The translations under genes were made by a program, and so were the position numbers. From Volvariella volvacea V23 (taxonomy: Eukaryota > Basidiomycota > Agaricomycetes > Agaricales > Pluteaceae), in contig KB722771.1 in the NCBI GenBank assembly GCA_000349905.1, positions 23,664 through 52,501 on the forward strand: DNA of 28,838 nucleotides, in the 5' to 3' direction. Numbering within the stretch: the first letter of the stretch is position 1; each line of letters begins with the position of its first letter. The notes beneath the pieces were generated by a model. That model worked only from the letters and a program-made list of their open reading frames with translations. It did no database searches and was not told the origin of the DNA. Below, piece by piece: positions 9,219 to 19,117 of the stretch.

Positions 9219-10538
9219 ATGCTCAGAATTTCAAGTGCCTCAGCTGCAATAGCCCGAGCAGCAACAATCCGCCGGACCTCCGCTTCCTCTCGTCTCGCCG
9301 CCTCACGCTGGAGCTGGAATCTCGGAGCAGCACAGACACGCGGGATACACGAACGCCGAGCACTGTTGTACCCGGTTGAAGAAGGCCTGGGAGAGTTCTT
9401 GCCTCCTCAGGCTCTGAAAGCCGTTGGTATCGAGTACCAGCAAGGGTTGCTGGATAGACTGAACGATGAAGTCAGAGGTGAGTCGTGTTGTGCTCCATCT
9501 CGGCTGGGTCCTGTCACACGATAGACCTTTGACCCCCTTCTTGGACTACAATCCTGACCATACACCCACAGGCACGGAAGAGGAAAGCCAGTCCATCGTC
9601 GACACGGTCATCAATACCGCCCACATCCGAGAAAAGACTCTAGCATTCAACTACGCCAGTCTAGCTCTCAACAACAGCTTCTTCCTCGACCATCTCGTAT
9701 GTTCCTCTTCTCTCCTCCTCCCTCTCCTCCTTACCCCCTCCCTACCCACTCACAGAAACCACCCCCGTCGCCACCACACACAACATATCAGCACCAAATC
9801 TCTCAAAGCCTCGGCGCCGCCATCCGCCAACAACACGGCTCCGTCGCCCAACTCAAGTCCGCCTTCTCTGCCGCCGCAACCGGCATGTTCACCTCCGGCT
9901 ACGTCTGGTTCGTCGCAGACAAGAACGGCAACACTGGTGTCCTGCCCACCTTTGGCCCCGGCACGCTCCTCATCCGATCGAGGAGCTATATGGCCTCCAG
10001 CAAAGGCCTAATCCTCGGCGAAGGCCTAGGAATCATCGGTCTAGAGGACCAGCAGACACCGACACAGGCACAACCACAAGGCGAGGGTGCGACCCAACAG
10101 CCCAGCGCCACACCCAAAACATCTCCAGGCGTAGCACCCTCCTCACCCACATCCGGCACACCCGGCACCCCCCCGCCCCAAGCACCCCCCCACTCCCGGT
10201 CGCTCCACACCACCCCTCCCCGCTCCTCCGACCTGCTCAACCGCCCCGCCTCCGTCTGGGGCGACTCTCCCTTCCCCTCCTCCCCCTTCGGCGGCACGAC
10301 GGACCCGCTCTTGCCCAACTATAACCGCGCGAACCCGCAAAGCAAGGTCGACATGCTCAACATCGGCGAGGTCCTCTACCCGCTCTTCTGTCTCTCCGTC
10401 CACGAGCACAACTGGCTCAGCGCCGGGTACGGCGTGTGGGGCAAGGAGGAGTGGGTCAAGCAGTTCTGGGCGGTGCTGGACTGGGAAAAGGTCAGCAGGA
10501 GCTACGACAAGGTCCGCGCGGGCAGCGTTGGGCAGTAA
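9219..10538 (+). CDS. RSM26: Mitochondrial small-subunit ribosomal protein with Fe/Mn-SOD fold (mS42/mS43, Rsm26/Mrp1 type)
   Basis: Exons 9219-9477, 9572-9696, 9756-10538; GT-AG, phases fit, 388 residues. The N terminus is rich in A, R and S (a mitochondrial presequence) and ends near TRGIHERRALLYPVEEG. Then comes an SOD-like N-terminal helical part (LNDEVRGTEEESQSIVDT; FNYASLALNNSFFLDHL) and an SOD-like C-terminal part in two pieces: AAIRQQHGSVAQLKSAFSA with MFTSGYVWFVADKNGN and FGPGTLLI, and after a long insert LFCLSVHEHNWLSAGYGVWG with WAVLDWEKV. The insert (about 10030-10310) is P/S/T/Q-rich and probably disordered. The residues that bind metal in true SODs are mostly replaced (for example N-Y-A-S in the first helix), as expected for the ribosomal paralogues. 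Whether it is mS42 or mS43 is not settled. Confidence 0.82.
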
Positions 10539-11495
10539 GTTCGAGCGCGTGGACGTGTAGAGTTTGTGTGCGAGGGGTCGAGTTGAGGTGAGATGGGGCG
10601 GGGTAGGGTGTTGAAGTGATCTAGTCTTGCTGAGTTGGCGAGTTGGCGAGTTGGTGAAGCCGCAAAATTGATATAGATGTTAGATGTTGAATTTAAACGT
10701 CCTCGTAATGTTAGCACTGCTTTCTTTCAAATCTAATACATAATCCATCAGCACTCCCCTCTGTAATTGTAACACCGAAGGACCCAACGGCGAGTCGCAG
10801 ACCAGCTTCATTTCGTTGGACATGGATCCATACTACACAAATACTGCCGTAGAATGCGACAGTGCACTGGAGGTCTCATGCTTTTGCGCAAAATTGAGGA
10901 CAACGGCGCCCGCAATTTCATATTCCATTCTGGATGACAGAGGGGTACACGACACAACTATATATGGAATCTGCACGCCGCATGGTTGCAATTTTCGAAA
11001 AGATATCAGATTGGCGAATGAATTCATAGCTTGCAGAGCACAGGGCAGGAAGTGCTCAGCTCCAACCATTGTGGTATTATGAGATCCTTATCCCTTGTGA
11101 CATTCACTCGGTTGCTGTGTCAGGCCCGTACCAAGCCGCGTTGGGCTTTTGCGCGTGAGGCAGACTCTACGCACGCGCAGTAACCCGAGCTACCAACACT
11201 AGATAAGCTGAATTACCCTTCTTATTATAGAGGGCGAATATCGTGCATTGAATGCGCGGTACATTTAGTGGCCGTTTTGCAAGACGTTGATACGTCCAGT
11301 ATTGGCGGCTATCGACCATGGATATGAGGCACTGGTCAGATGGAAGGCTATCGTGCTTTACTTACACTCCTCGACCATTCACCATTGGGGATACAGTTTG
11401 CTCAAGGGAGCCGACCCTGCTCCTCTGCATATCAGGGCTTTTCATCCTACAGGTACTTCAGCACAATGATACCCTTTTCCAAAAAGGGTAGCGCA
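10539..11495. other. Intergenic, with one weak small open frame
   Basis: Contains the 3' flank of the mitoribosomal gene (a short direct repeat, gagttggc x3, near 10628-10655). A plus-strand frame from the ATG at 10822 to 11082 would give 86 residues with seven cysteines but no signal peptide, splice support or homology I know; the opposite strand is equally open. I do not call it a gene. Nothing else recognised. Confidence 0.5.
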
Positions 11496-12150
11496 CTTAT
11501 TCTTCTACTCGAAATATTTCGCGACTGCTTCTGCTCCAGGAGGCTGCCGCTCCCAGAAAAGGTGGTGCAAGTACCGCTTACAATCAGCCGTCGTAATCTC
11601 CGAGAGGACTTCTTCCTCTGGAGGAACCAACGAATGTGGTATCCTCTACTCACCTAATTCTGGATCCGGCTTTAACCTGTGAAGGAGCAAGTAGCTGATG
11701 TAGCTTTGGTAACGATGGTGTATCGTCCAGTGGAACTCTCCGGGTGGTGGATGCAAGATGGCACGAACGAAACCTTCCAGGAATGTGGGGTACTTGGGGA
11801 TGAGAATCTTCTCGTTTGAGGAGTCGAGTGGCGGCACTAATGCTTGGAATCGTTCGGCGGAGCGAACGTCCAAATCATAATACGATTGAGGCAGCAAAAG
11901 TATTGCACGAAGAGTGGGAGACGTTCTGTATCCGGATTATCGGAATGTACAAGGTAAATGCCATCAGGAAAACCAGGGGAGCCTGGACTTTGACCCATCC
12001 TCAGCTCGCAGTAAAATCTACTAAGGGACGCATTATGATACCTCCCGGATGTCTGAATGACTGAAGCTGCAGTCTTGAGACTATCATCGGGGACGAGGAT
12101 GTGCTGGTCCAAAAGGCGAGTAGGAGCGTTGAGTACGGCAGGTGTGCCAG
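11496..12150 (-). pseudogene. NTF1-B: 5'-truncated, frameshifted NTF1 copy
   Basis: Minus-strand homologue of NTF1-C. Homology begins abruptly near 12150 (just before LLDQHILVPDD) and lacks the first 40 or so residues. It runs in one frame to about 11925 (GSPGFPDGIYLVHSDNPDTE), then changes frame near 11915-11926 and goes on with LLLPQSYYDLDVRS, ILIPKYPTFLEGFVRA and YQSYISYLLLHRL. Stop TAG at 11646-11648 follows PDPELGE; beyond it the same frame is still homologous (PPEEEVLSEITTADC), with a second TAG at 11505-11507 just before the conserved K-N-K. So the copy has a truncation, one frameshift and two nonsense codons. No NTF2 relic is visible upstream of it. Confidence 0.8.
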
Positions 12151-12886
12151 TGGGGTGTTCCCACGCCCCGACGCCGTGCCCTCTCTGGAGTTGATATTTA
12201 CGGTATTCTAACTTCTTTTTTGTGTTTAATTGTCGCGGTCATTTCTCTCCGACACGCGTACTCCCTTTTTCGGTGGTATTGTGCTGCAATCGGATCCATG
12301 TATATAGGCTTCGCACTTTATAGCGCTACTGTAAGTGTATGTCCTAATAATCCTTCAACAACATCCAAGCTTCTGTGGTAACCTGAGAGATGGCGGCGTC
12401 ACGAGGCGCTTTGCATTCAAATTAAATGTAAAACGAACTTGCCTTTGACCTTGCCTGACCATTATTATCGCCTCCAGAACATGCTCGGCTTTCAAGTTGA
12501 ATATGGCCGAGATTCAGGCCTCAGGGATGATTCAAAATATTGAAAGTTGAATGAACTGGTCGCACAGGTGACACCGACGATCAGAATACTATGAACCGCC
12601 TGTGGAGGTCAGATCTGGGCCACTCAAAGCCAGGGATCATGCTCAATCCCTCGCTTTAAGTCGCATCCACAGTAAACGGTGACGCTTTAGTGGCATACCA
12701 CCTGACCTCTTTAAGCCTACAATGCAAAGTGTATAACAATATACGAGTATTTATGACTGCCTCCCGTCTCCGAGTCTCCCTCCCTTTCTGTCTTAACTCA
12801 TCCCAGACACTAACTGCAATTTGCTCTCCGCACCTCACGGATATCCACTGCTACTACTAGTCACATACTACTCTACTTCTTGTATA
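12151..12886. other. Intergenic; upstream region of the charged-protein gene
   Basis: About 735 bases. A hydrophobic plus-strand frame (about 12142-12381) overlaps the truncated end of NTF1-B and has no other support. CT-rich sequence at 12760-12860 probably belongs to the promoter of the following gene. Confidence 0.5.
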
Positions 12887-14983
12887 ATGTCAGCCAAAGT
12901 GTCTACAACTAACCAGCCTGCTGCTCAAGACCCCCCGACGTTTGCTACAGACGATTCCCAAGTCACTGACCTCTTGAGTTCATTCGCCGCCACCGCGCGT
13001 CAAGCCACGGCGTTCCTAGCCAAATGGCCAGCCAACTTGAACAGTGTATATGTCCCATATTATTTATTATTCCTCGTGGCAAGTGTAGCGGCTATCCTTC
13101 CTACCAGCGACTCGGAAGAGGACTTGCAGCGCGCTATGTGAGTAGACTTTCTTTACATATGTCGTGTAGTACACTAAAGGAGGTTATCTAGTCATGCTAT
13201 GGCTGAGAAGATTCTGTCGGTACAAAGGTACGTTCGCTGTCTGCGGCCTTGTCACTTTATTGCATGCGCTCATACACTTCGCGATAGAGAAATGTCTGCT
13301 GAGCGAACAACTAATAAACGTGAACATAAACCCGAAACCGAAACCAAACCCGTTGTGGACGTTGAGGATACTCAAGTGGACAGAAACTTGGACACTACTA
13401 ACGAGATCACTGACCCCAGTGCCACAAGTGCTACCCCTATCTCCCCCAATGAGGAACTCGGAAAGAATATTGTTGAACTTTCGCTCGTTGCGCAAAAATC
13501 GTTCCTCGATGTCCCGTCAGCGTCATTGCTCATCGTGGCTCCTTCTGTTGCCGATAACGAGGAACAAGTACTTGGCACAGGCAGTGCCACCTCCTCAGGG
13601 AATGCAAATGAAGGCGAGAAAACAGTGGATACTCCATCTAACAATGAGGTTACCGCCCATCTCGAGCATACACACCCGAAGGGGCGACGCCAACTGTTTT
13701 TGAAGTCCAGACGAGAGCAATCAAAGGGTCAATCCACCAGTCCGGTACCTCCGCCCGCCACTGGCACACTCTCTCAACAAGTAGAAACGGAGCCACAAGT
13801 AGCATTCCCCACTTCTACCACCCTTGTTCCTTCGTCAAGTGGCATTCCACTGCGACTCGCTCGGAGTTCGAAGTCACCTGCTGCTCTTAACCCCCTACCC
13901 TCGTCGCTTCCACAGCCCACTGTTGAGGCACAGGCTATTGAAGTTAATAAGCCTGCTTCCAACGTGCCATCCCAGTTATTCAGCAACGACGCGACATCCT
14001 CTTTTAATTTGGCTTTGGTCCAACCACCCCTAGAGAGCGTAGGGACACAGGCTCAAGCACAAATTACCACCAGTGTTGCCGGCAAGTCCGGAAACACTGC
14101 TCAGAATGATACCAACAACGACACGAAGGACAACACCGGAAACAATCCGGATAATGATCCCACCAATGGCGCTGCAGCTTATTCCAGCAGTGCTGCAGAC
14201 GCCGCAACCAATGGGGATAGTTGCCCAAGCGCTCGGCCATTTTCTCCGCTCCCTCCACTCCCACCCCGCTTTTTCAGAAGGCCATTGCGCCGTGAGGGTG
14301 CCATAATCATCCCCCGCCCCCGTACTAAGTCCTGTCCTACTGTGCCTCTTTCTAGAGGCCATACAATGGCCTTAGCTAGGAACAGTAATCCCAGTGCAGT
14401 TGGTGGGGGTACCAGCTCCAGTTCTCGAGTCGCTCCTCAAGAGATGTCTGAAGGATCGAGTGAACAGGATCTGTCAAAGAAGGCAGACGATGCTGTGAGA
14501 ATTAAAGAGGAGGATGTGGAGAAGGAAAGACAGAAAGGGAAAACAGAAAGTGAAGAGGATACCGCAAAGGATAGGAACGGTGGTGTGGCACAGAAGAGAG
14601 GCAACAAGTCCAAATGGAAGGGGAAAGATGCCCTGGAGGAGAGCGAGCAAGAGGATAAGGAGAACGAAGATCCCCAGTCGAGGGCACCAGCAAAGAGCAA
14701 GGACGTAGAAAAGGAGGGATTGAAGGAGATAGATGGAATGAGGAATGAGCTAAAGCCTACAGGGACAGACAAAGGAAAGGCAAAGGCCACACAGCAGGAG
14801 GATGTGAGTGAACGAGAGGAGCAAGTGGATGAGGTGGAGAAACCAAATGCTACCACCTCTCGCAGCGCGAACAGTAGGAAGAGGGCCAGGGGAGTAGAGC
14901 AGAAGAATGGGGAAGAGATGAAAGACGAAGATGAAAGACCCACCAGACGACTTCGTTACTCTACTCGAAAGCAACGCGACTGA
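12887..14983 (+). CDS. Large, mostly disordered, charged protein; probably nuclear
   Basis: Exons 12887-13137, 13192-13227, 13288-14983; GT-AG, phases fit, 660 residues. An upstream in-frame ATG at 12821 exists, but MSAKVSTTN at 12887 is preferred because the upstream part is hydrophobic and oddly composed. The N-terminal 100 residues are the only part that looks folded: LLSSFAATARQATAFLAKW, a hydrophobic stretch (YYLLFLVASVAAIL) and an acidic helix with EEDLQRAIHAMAEKILSVQ. The middle is rich in S, T, P, N and Q; there is a basic patch near 14265-14340 (FFRRPLRREG; PRPRTKS). From 14440 on it is a K/E/D-rich helix with IKEED (fits the SUMOylation consensus) and basic clusters SRKRARG and RRLRYSTRKQR, which look like nuclear localisation signals. 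No known domain. The second intron (60 nt) has no stop in frame. Confidence 0.72.
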
Positions 14984-16249
14984 CCTTATTAAATACGGCG
15001 CAGCAGGGTCACATATCCGTGACCAGTATGATACAATGATCATATTACGATTGTGGTGACCACCATGAGGTATTTTACTTATTCCTTTTTTTTATCTGGA
15101 TCTGTCTTTGTTTTATCGTCAAAAGGATCAAATGTAAATTAAATTAGCAATCGTCTCGGCGATGCCTACCATCTCGTAGACTCTTTCTTTATCACAACCT
15201 TGTATTGATATTCTTTCTCTAATGGTAACCATGACTTTGAGCTATATGACCAGCAGTGGAGTAAGCGATCGAATCGATGGATCAGCTCACGCACACATAC
15301 ATATCAAGTTCAATCCCTTGTAACGACAAGAATTGCCACTTGTTTCTGGGAGAAACTAAGGAGATTTCCAACCTAAGCTAGGCAGGCAGAACCACAAATA
15401 TGCTAAGAGCGAGCAAAGTAGAAATTTTTGAGGCTGAAAGGATAACTGGTTGAACAAACACCCATCCATGGGCATTGTATTTGCTTGACCTCGCATGGCC
15501 CTTGAACGCATCACAGGTAAATAAAAAAAAAAAAACAAATCACAAAAGAATAAACCATTCAACCACTACTCTTTCCCCCACTTTCACTCCCAAATCACGG
15601 CCTCAATCCCAGATTATCAGAGAGAGCCAACCCAGGCTCAATCTTCCCCGGCAAATGTCCACCGAATTGTCATTCCCACTGCAAGCAGGAAATTTCTGTC
15701 TGGATGGGCCATATAATGAAGTGGTGGGGAGATAGTGGCATGCACGCTCTCCTCTAGTATTTGTAATGCTGGCTTCGTTGTCAGATCCACCACCTTGATG
15801 ATGTGATGTGATCTTGAGGTTAGAGCGCACGCCACTCAGCTATAGGGGTGAGAGAGTGGTGCCACCGGCATCAGGTAAACATTACGCGCCACTTTTCAAA
15901 CTTTCATGGCTTTCTCGCAAGTTTCCCGTGTCCTAGTGGTCGTTTCTCGAGATGAGAAGGCGCGAAACTGAAATAGAGTCTGGGCGCTCAATTTCGACAA
16001 GTGAAGCAATGCTCAAGCCCGGTCGTACTAACGAACGCGAATAACTGTCCGCTACAATGATGTAATTATAAAATCGGAATGAACACTGGAATTCAATACG
16101 GGCTTGTCGTTGCGCCATAGTCAGAGTGCGCTGACGGGTCAACTGGCAAATAAGGTAGGACCATCAGTCCTCCGTCCGGAAGTAAATCTAATGTTTGTGA
16201 ATAGGAAATTGATTAAAAATTCTCTGAGCTCCTAAATGACATCGTTGCG
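14984..16249. other. Intergenic; nothing recognised
   Basis: 1.27 kb between two plus-strand genes. A/T-rich after 15060, with an A13-type run near 15522-15534. No conserved open frame, terminal repeat or RNA gene seen on either strand. The right end (about 16050-16387) should hold the promoter of the coiled-coil gene. Confidence 0.55.
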
Positions 16250-16387
16250 ATGGCTGACCTCGAGTGGCTCAGCCCGTTCGATCTTGCACCCCAACTACCA
16301 CCACCATCCATTACGCCCTCACACCTGCCAGGTTACTATCATAAACTGTGGCTACACGAATCACCACAACCGCCACACGCTCCAACT

Positions 16388-17288
16388 ATGGCTACGGCTT
16401 CTCCGACAGCAACGCCTAAGCTCTTGAAGAAACTCGAGAAGGAGGTTCTTAAGGAAGGAAAGACGGAGGAGAAATCCTTGAAGCATGCGATGAAGGAGTT
16501 GTCCGAGCTTGAGAAATCCCAGAACAAAGCCCAAAAGGTGCAGTTGCATTTTCGTGTGTTTTTCATCCGTACTCGTTGCGTCCATGTCGTGCATGCCCAA
16601 GCTGGGCGAGCAGGAGGTGGTTGACCTGGACCAACGATCACGCCCAAGTATCCTAAGTCTGCGGTGTACTGACGTTTGTGTGTCAAATGCTCGTTACAGG
16701 AAGCAGTCAAGGCGGAACAGGCTGTGAGCAAGTCTGAACAAAAGGAATTACAAGCCGCCAAGGAGCTCAATAAAGCCGAATATGCACACGAGGTCGCCGT
16801 TACGACTGTTCGCGGAATGGAGAAGGATGCCGAGGTAAGTGGTCGCCTGACGTTTCGCGTCATCGTCGGTGTTGACATTCGCATCGATCGACAGCTCAAG
16901 CATCGCCACCAATTGAAGGTCCAACAAGAACTCGACGCCAAGAAGGCTCAGATTGAGGCGTTGATGAGCGAACAACAGACTCATAATGTTCGTCATTGTT
17001 TCTTCACTCTGTATTCCATTCCAATCACATCACCCTGATATTATCACTCTACGATGTTTACAGCACAATCGCGAGCAGAACTTATCAGAAATCCGAGCCG
17101 GTCATATCCCTGGCACTTCGCCTTCGCCCCATCACGCTCCTGTTGGATCTACGGCTGGCGAGATTCCAGGAATGCCCTCTCCGATTATTCCTGGCGGGTA
17201 CACCGAGCCTAACGACACGAACGCTACGTACAAGGGACTCACGCCTAATGGAACTGCACCACCCGCAGGACAAGCTACGAACTATTAA
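16388..17288 (+). CDS. Coiled-coil basidiomycete protein with proline/glycine-rich tail (Ncp1-like?)
   Basis: Exons 16388-16537, 16700-16834, 16895-16987, 17064-17288; GT-AG, all phase 0, 200 residues. The start MATASPTATPKLLKKLEKE is preferred; an in-frame ATG at 16250 would add 46 residues with no obvious pattern. Residues about 10-125 are one long charged helix rich in K, E, A and Q (LLKKLEKEVLKEGKTEEKSL; AVKAEQAVSKSEQKELQAAK; KVQQELDAKKAQIEALMSEQ) and should form a coiled coil. The tail is P/G/T/N-rich (GTSPSPHHAPVGST; IIPGGYTEPNDTNATYKGL), ending at TAA 17286-17288. I recall similar basidiomycete proteins annotated as 'DNA-binding protein Ncp1'; that is memory, not proof. Clean phase-0 introns and typical splice sites make the gene itself very likely. 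Confidence 0.82.
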
Positions 17289-17809
17289 GTTTCATGGTTG
17301 TTTGGTATAGCATTGGGAGGGATTTTCGACAGATATCAGAAAGCCAAGTAGCGATTATTTGTCTATTATCTAATTCGCATTTTTTTCTTCAGTTGTTTAG
17401 GCCTAGGATTGGTTGAATATGAATGTAAACTTTATTTTCTCATTCGCTAGGACTAGATAACCCAAGCAACGACTTGAGGTGGAATAATTTGAATAATTTA
17501 GCCACAGCTGTGTCTTAGCTCACATGACACCATAAATTGCAACACGTCGCCTGTCTTCTGTTCCAACTACTACATATGCTGGATCTAAACTAGTTGTCGA
17601 AGCACGAGTTGAAGCGTCGAGAAGGCGTGGCGGGTAATTGGTAGTGGCAGAGCTCGTTTGGAAAAAGGGAGCGGCACCACTGTCGCAGATGGTCGTCTTA
17701 CCGGGTGCTTATATGTTGAATACTGACGACTATATGTCATATGTCATAAATTATCAAAGGTGAATTAACTTGGCACGTCAATTCCACCCAATATTGCTAA
17801 AAATTTCAC
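17289..17809. other. Convergent intergenic region
   Basis: 520 bases between two convergent 3' ends (coiled-coil gene and NTF1-C). A/T-rich; no gene or repeat recognised. Confidence 0.55.
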
Positions 17810-18756
17810 TTACACTCCTGTACAATCCCTTGAGTTAGTTCGTTGTGTAATCCTTGATTTCATGTTGAGTTCGAGGTTGTGGTCTGGTTTGTGCTTGTCC
17901 ACAGACTCGGACTGTACAGCACTAGCTCTGCAACACAATAGGGTGAATAAAAAGTGACATTTACTGTGTCCATCGGTACTCACTTATTCTTTTCCTCAAC
18001 GTATTTAGCAATGGCCTTATAGCTAATCACTTTCCTTCCCAAAACCGATTCAGTCATGTACCACAAACAATCTTCTGTCTGAATCTCCGATAGGATTTCC
18101 TTCTCAACAGGAAGTAGTGGTCCACTCCGTGTCCGCGCTTCGGGTGGCTGGATTCTGTAAAGGAGGAGATAGGAGATATAAGTGTTGTGGCGGTCTTGCA
18201 GTGCATAGTGGAGATATCCAGTAGGTGGGTACATAGTGGCGTGCACAAGGCCCTCGAGGAAAGTGTGATATTTCGGGATTAGAATCTTTTCGTTCAATGG
18301 GTCGAAAGGAGTAAGTTCGTGCAGAGTTTGGAATCGACTAGTTGATAGGATGTTCATATCATAGTAGGATTGTGGTATGAGGAGAATGTTTCGGGGAGTG
18401 GGATATAACTTGTAGCGATCTGATTGTGGTATGTCGGAGTGTGTGAAGAAGATACCGCCAGGGTAAGCAGGTGCTCCTGGATGAGACCCCTCAGGAAATT
18501 CAAGATAGAACTCCGTAAAAGGTGCCTTTTCGTATTTTCCTAAACCCTCAACGATGGAGGAGGCTTCAGGCATTGCATCATCTGGCACGAGTATATGCTG
18601 GTCGAAGAGGTAAGTCGGGACGTTGTGCGCAAAACGTAATGCATCTTCTCCCCATAGAATGCAAGGAATCCCTGCTTTGATGAGGTGGCGTAGGGCGACG
18701 AGTCGGTCGTGTTGAGTGTTTGGAGGAACTGATGGGCAGTCGTACCAGATTGCCAT
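17810..18756 (-). CDS. NTF1-C: intact member of local family NTF1 (nucleotidyltransferase-like, degenerate site)
   Basis: Exon 1 18756-17984, intron of 56 nt (17983-17928, gtgagt...ttgcag), exon 2 17927-17810; 891 nt, 296 residues. If the intron is kept, a TGA inside the donor site ends the protein after ...EEKNK at 258 residues. Start ATG 18756. The N-terminal part HLIKAGIPCILWGEDALRF ... FDQHILVPDD followed by a helix resembles the start of nucleotidyltransferase-fold proteins (helix, hydrophobic strand, G-G/G-x-x-A-L, then D-x-D strand); here the glycine motif is W-G-E-D-A-L (35-40) and the D-x-D is D-Q-H (52-54), so a second carboxylate is lost. Conserved blocks shared with copies A, B and D: LLIPQSYYDM, ILIPKYHTFLEGLVHATMYP, TYISYLLLYRI, LLPVEKEILSEIQTEDC. 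Fold assignment is inference; function unknown. Confidence 0.72.
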
Positions 18757-19117
18757 CTTGGAGGTTGCTCGTCACAAGTTATGAGGGTAACAGGTGGCAA
18801 TACAGCAAGCCACGTGACCCCATGCGACCAACACTATCTATGTCTACTTACTGAGCCCAACAAACTTAGCGGTCGACCATTCTCAGACTATTAATCCATT
18901 AATATGCGAGAAAGCAAAGACGACAATTAAGGGTGATATATTACAGCACAAGGAAAGTGAGCACAGCATTGAATCTCATGTGATGTGTGGATGCGATCTT
19001 GGATGTGGTAAGGAATCGCTTCAATAGCTATGATGACTCTTGAGTTACTCCTGCACTCGTATTATCTGAATGCTATTTAGTTAATTTATGATGGTGAGTG
19101 ACTTATTGTTGTCTGAG
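18757..19117 (-). promoter_or_regulatory. Spacer between NTF2-C and NTF1-C
   Basis: About 360 bases between the end of NTF2-C and the start of NTF1-C, both on the minus strand. It should contain the 3' flank of the first and the promoter of the second. A possible extra last exon of NTF2-C lies at about 19069-19028, after an acceptor-like aactaaatag. No strong promoter motif seen. Confidence 0.4.

Noticed and set aside
8272..9219. Single 315-codon minus-strand frame across OST2
   Set aside because: Runs through introns of OST2 and the promoter; only its middle matches OST2 exon 2.
10822..11082. 86-codon plus-strand frame with seven cysteines, possible small secreted protein
   Set aside because: No signal peptide, no splice or family support, and the opposite strand is open over the same interval; composition looks random.
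11610..11655. 36-nt in-frame intron removing the first stop of NTF1-B
   Set aside because: It would delete residues that align with other copies (P-H-x-L-x-P), is very short, and the frameshift and second stop remain.
11895..11916. AGCAAAAGTATTGCA shared with the end of the 215 bp element
   Set aside because: Here it is part of the NTF1-B coding remnant (codons for A-I-L-L-L-P), so the match is coincidence.
12142..12381. Hydrophobic plus-strand frame, possible small membrane protein
   Set aside because: Starts inside the NTF1-B border region, no homology or promoter support; hydrophobic frames arise easily in pyrimidine-rich DNA.
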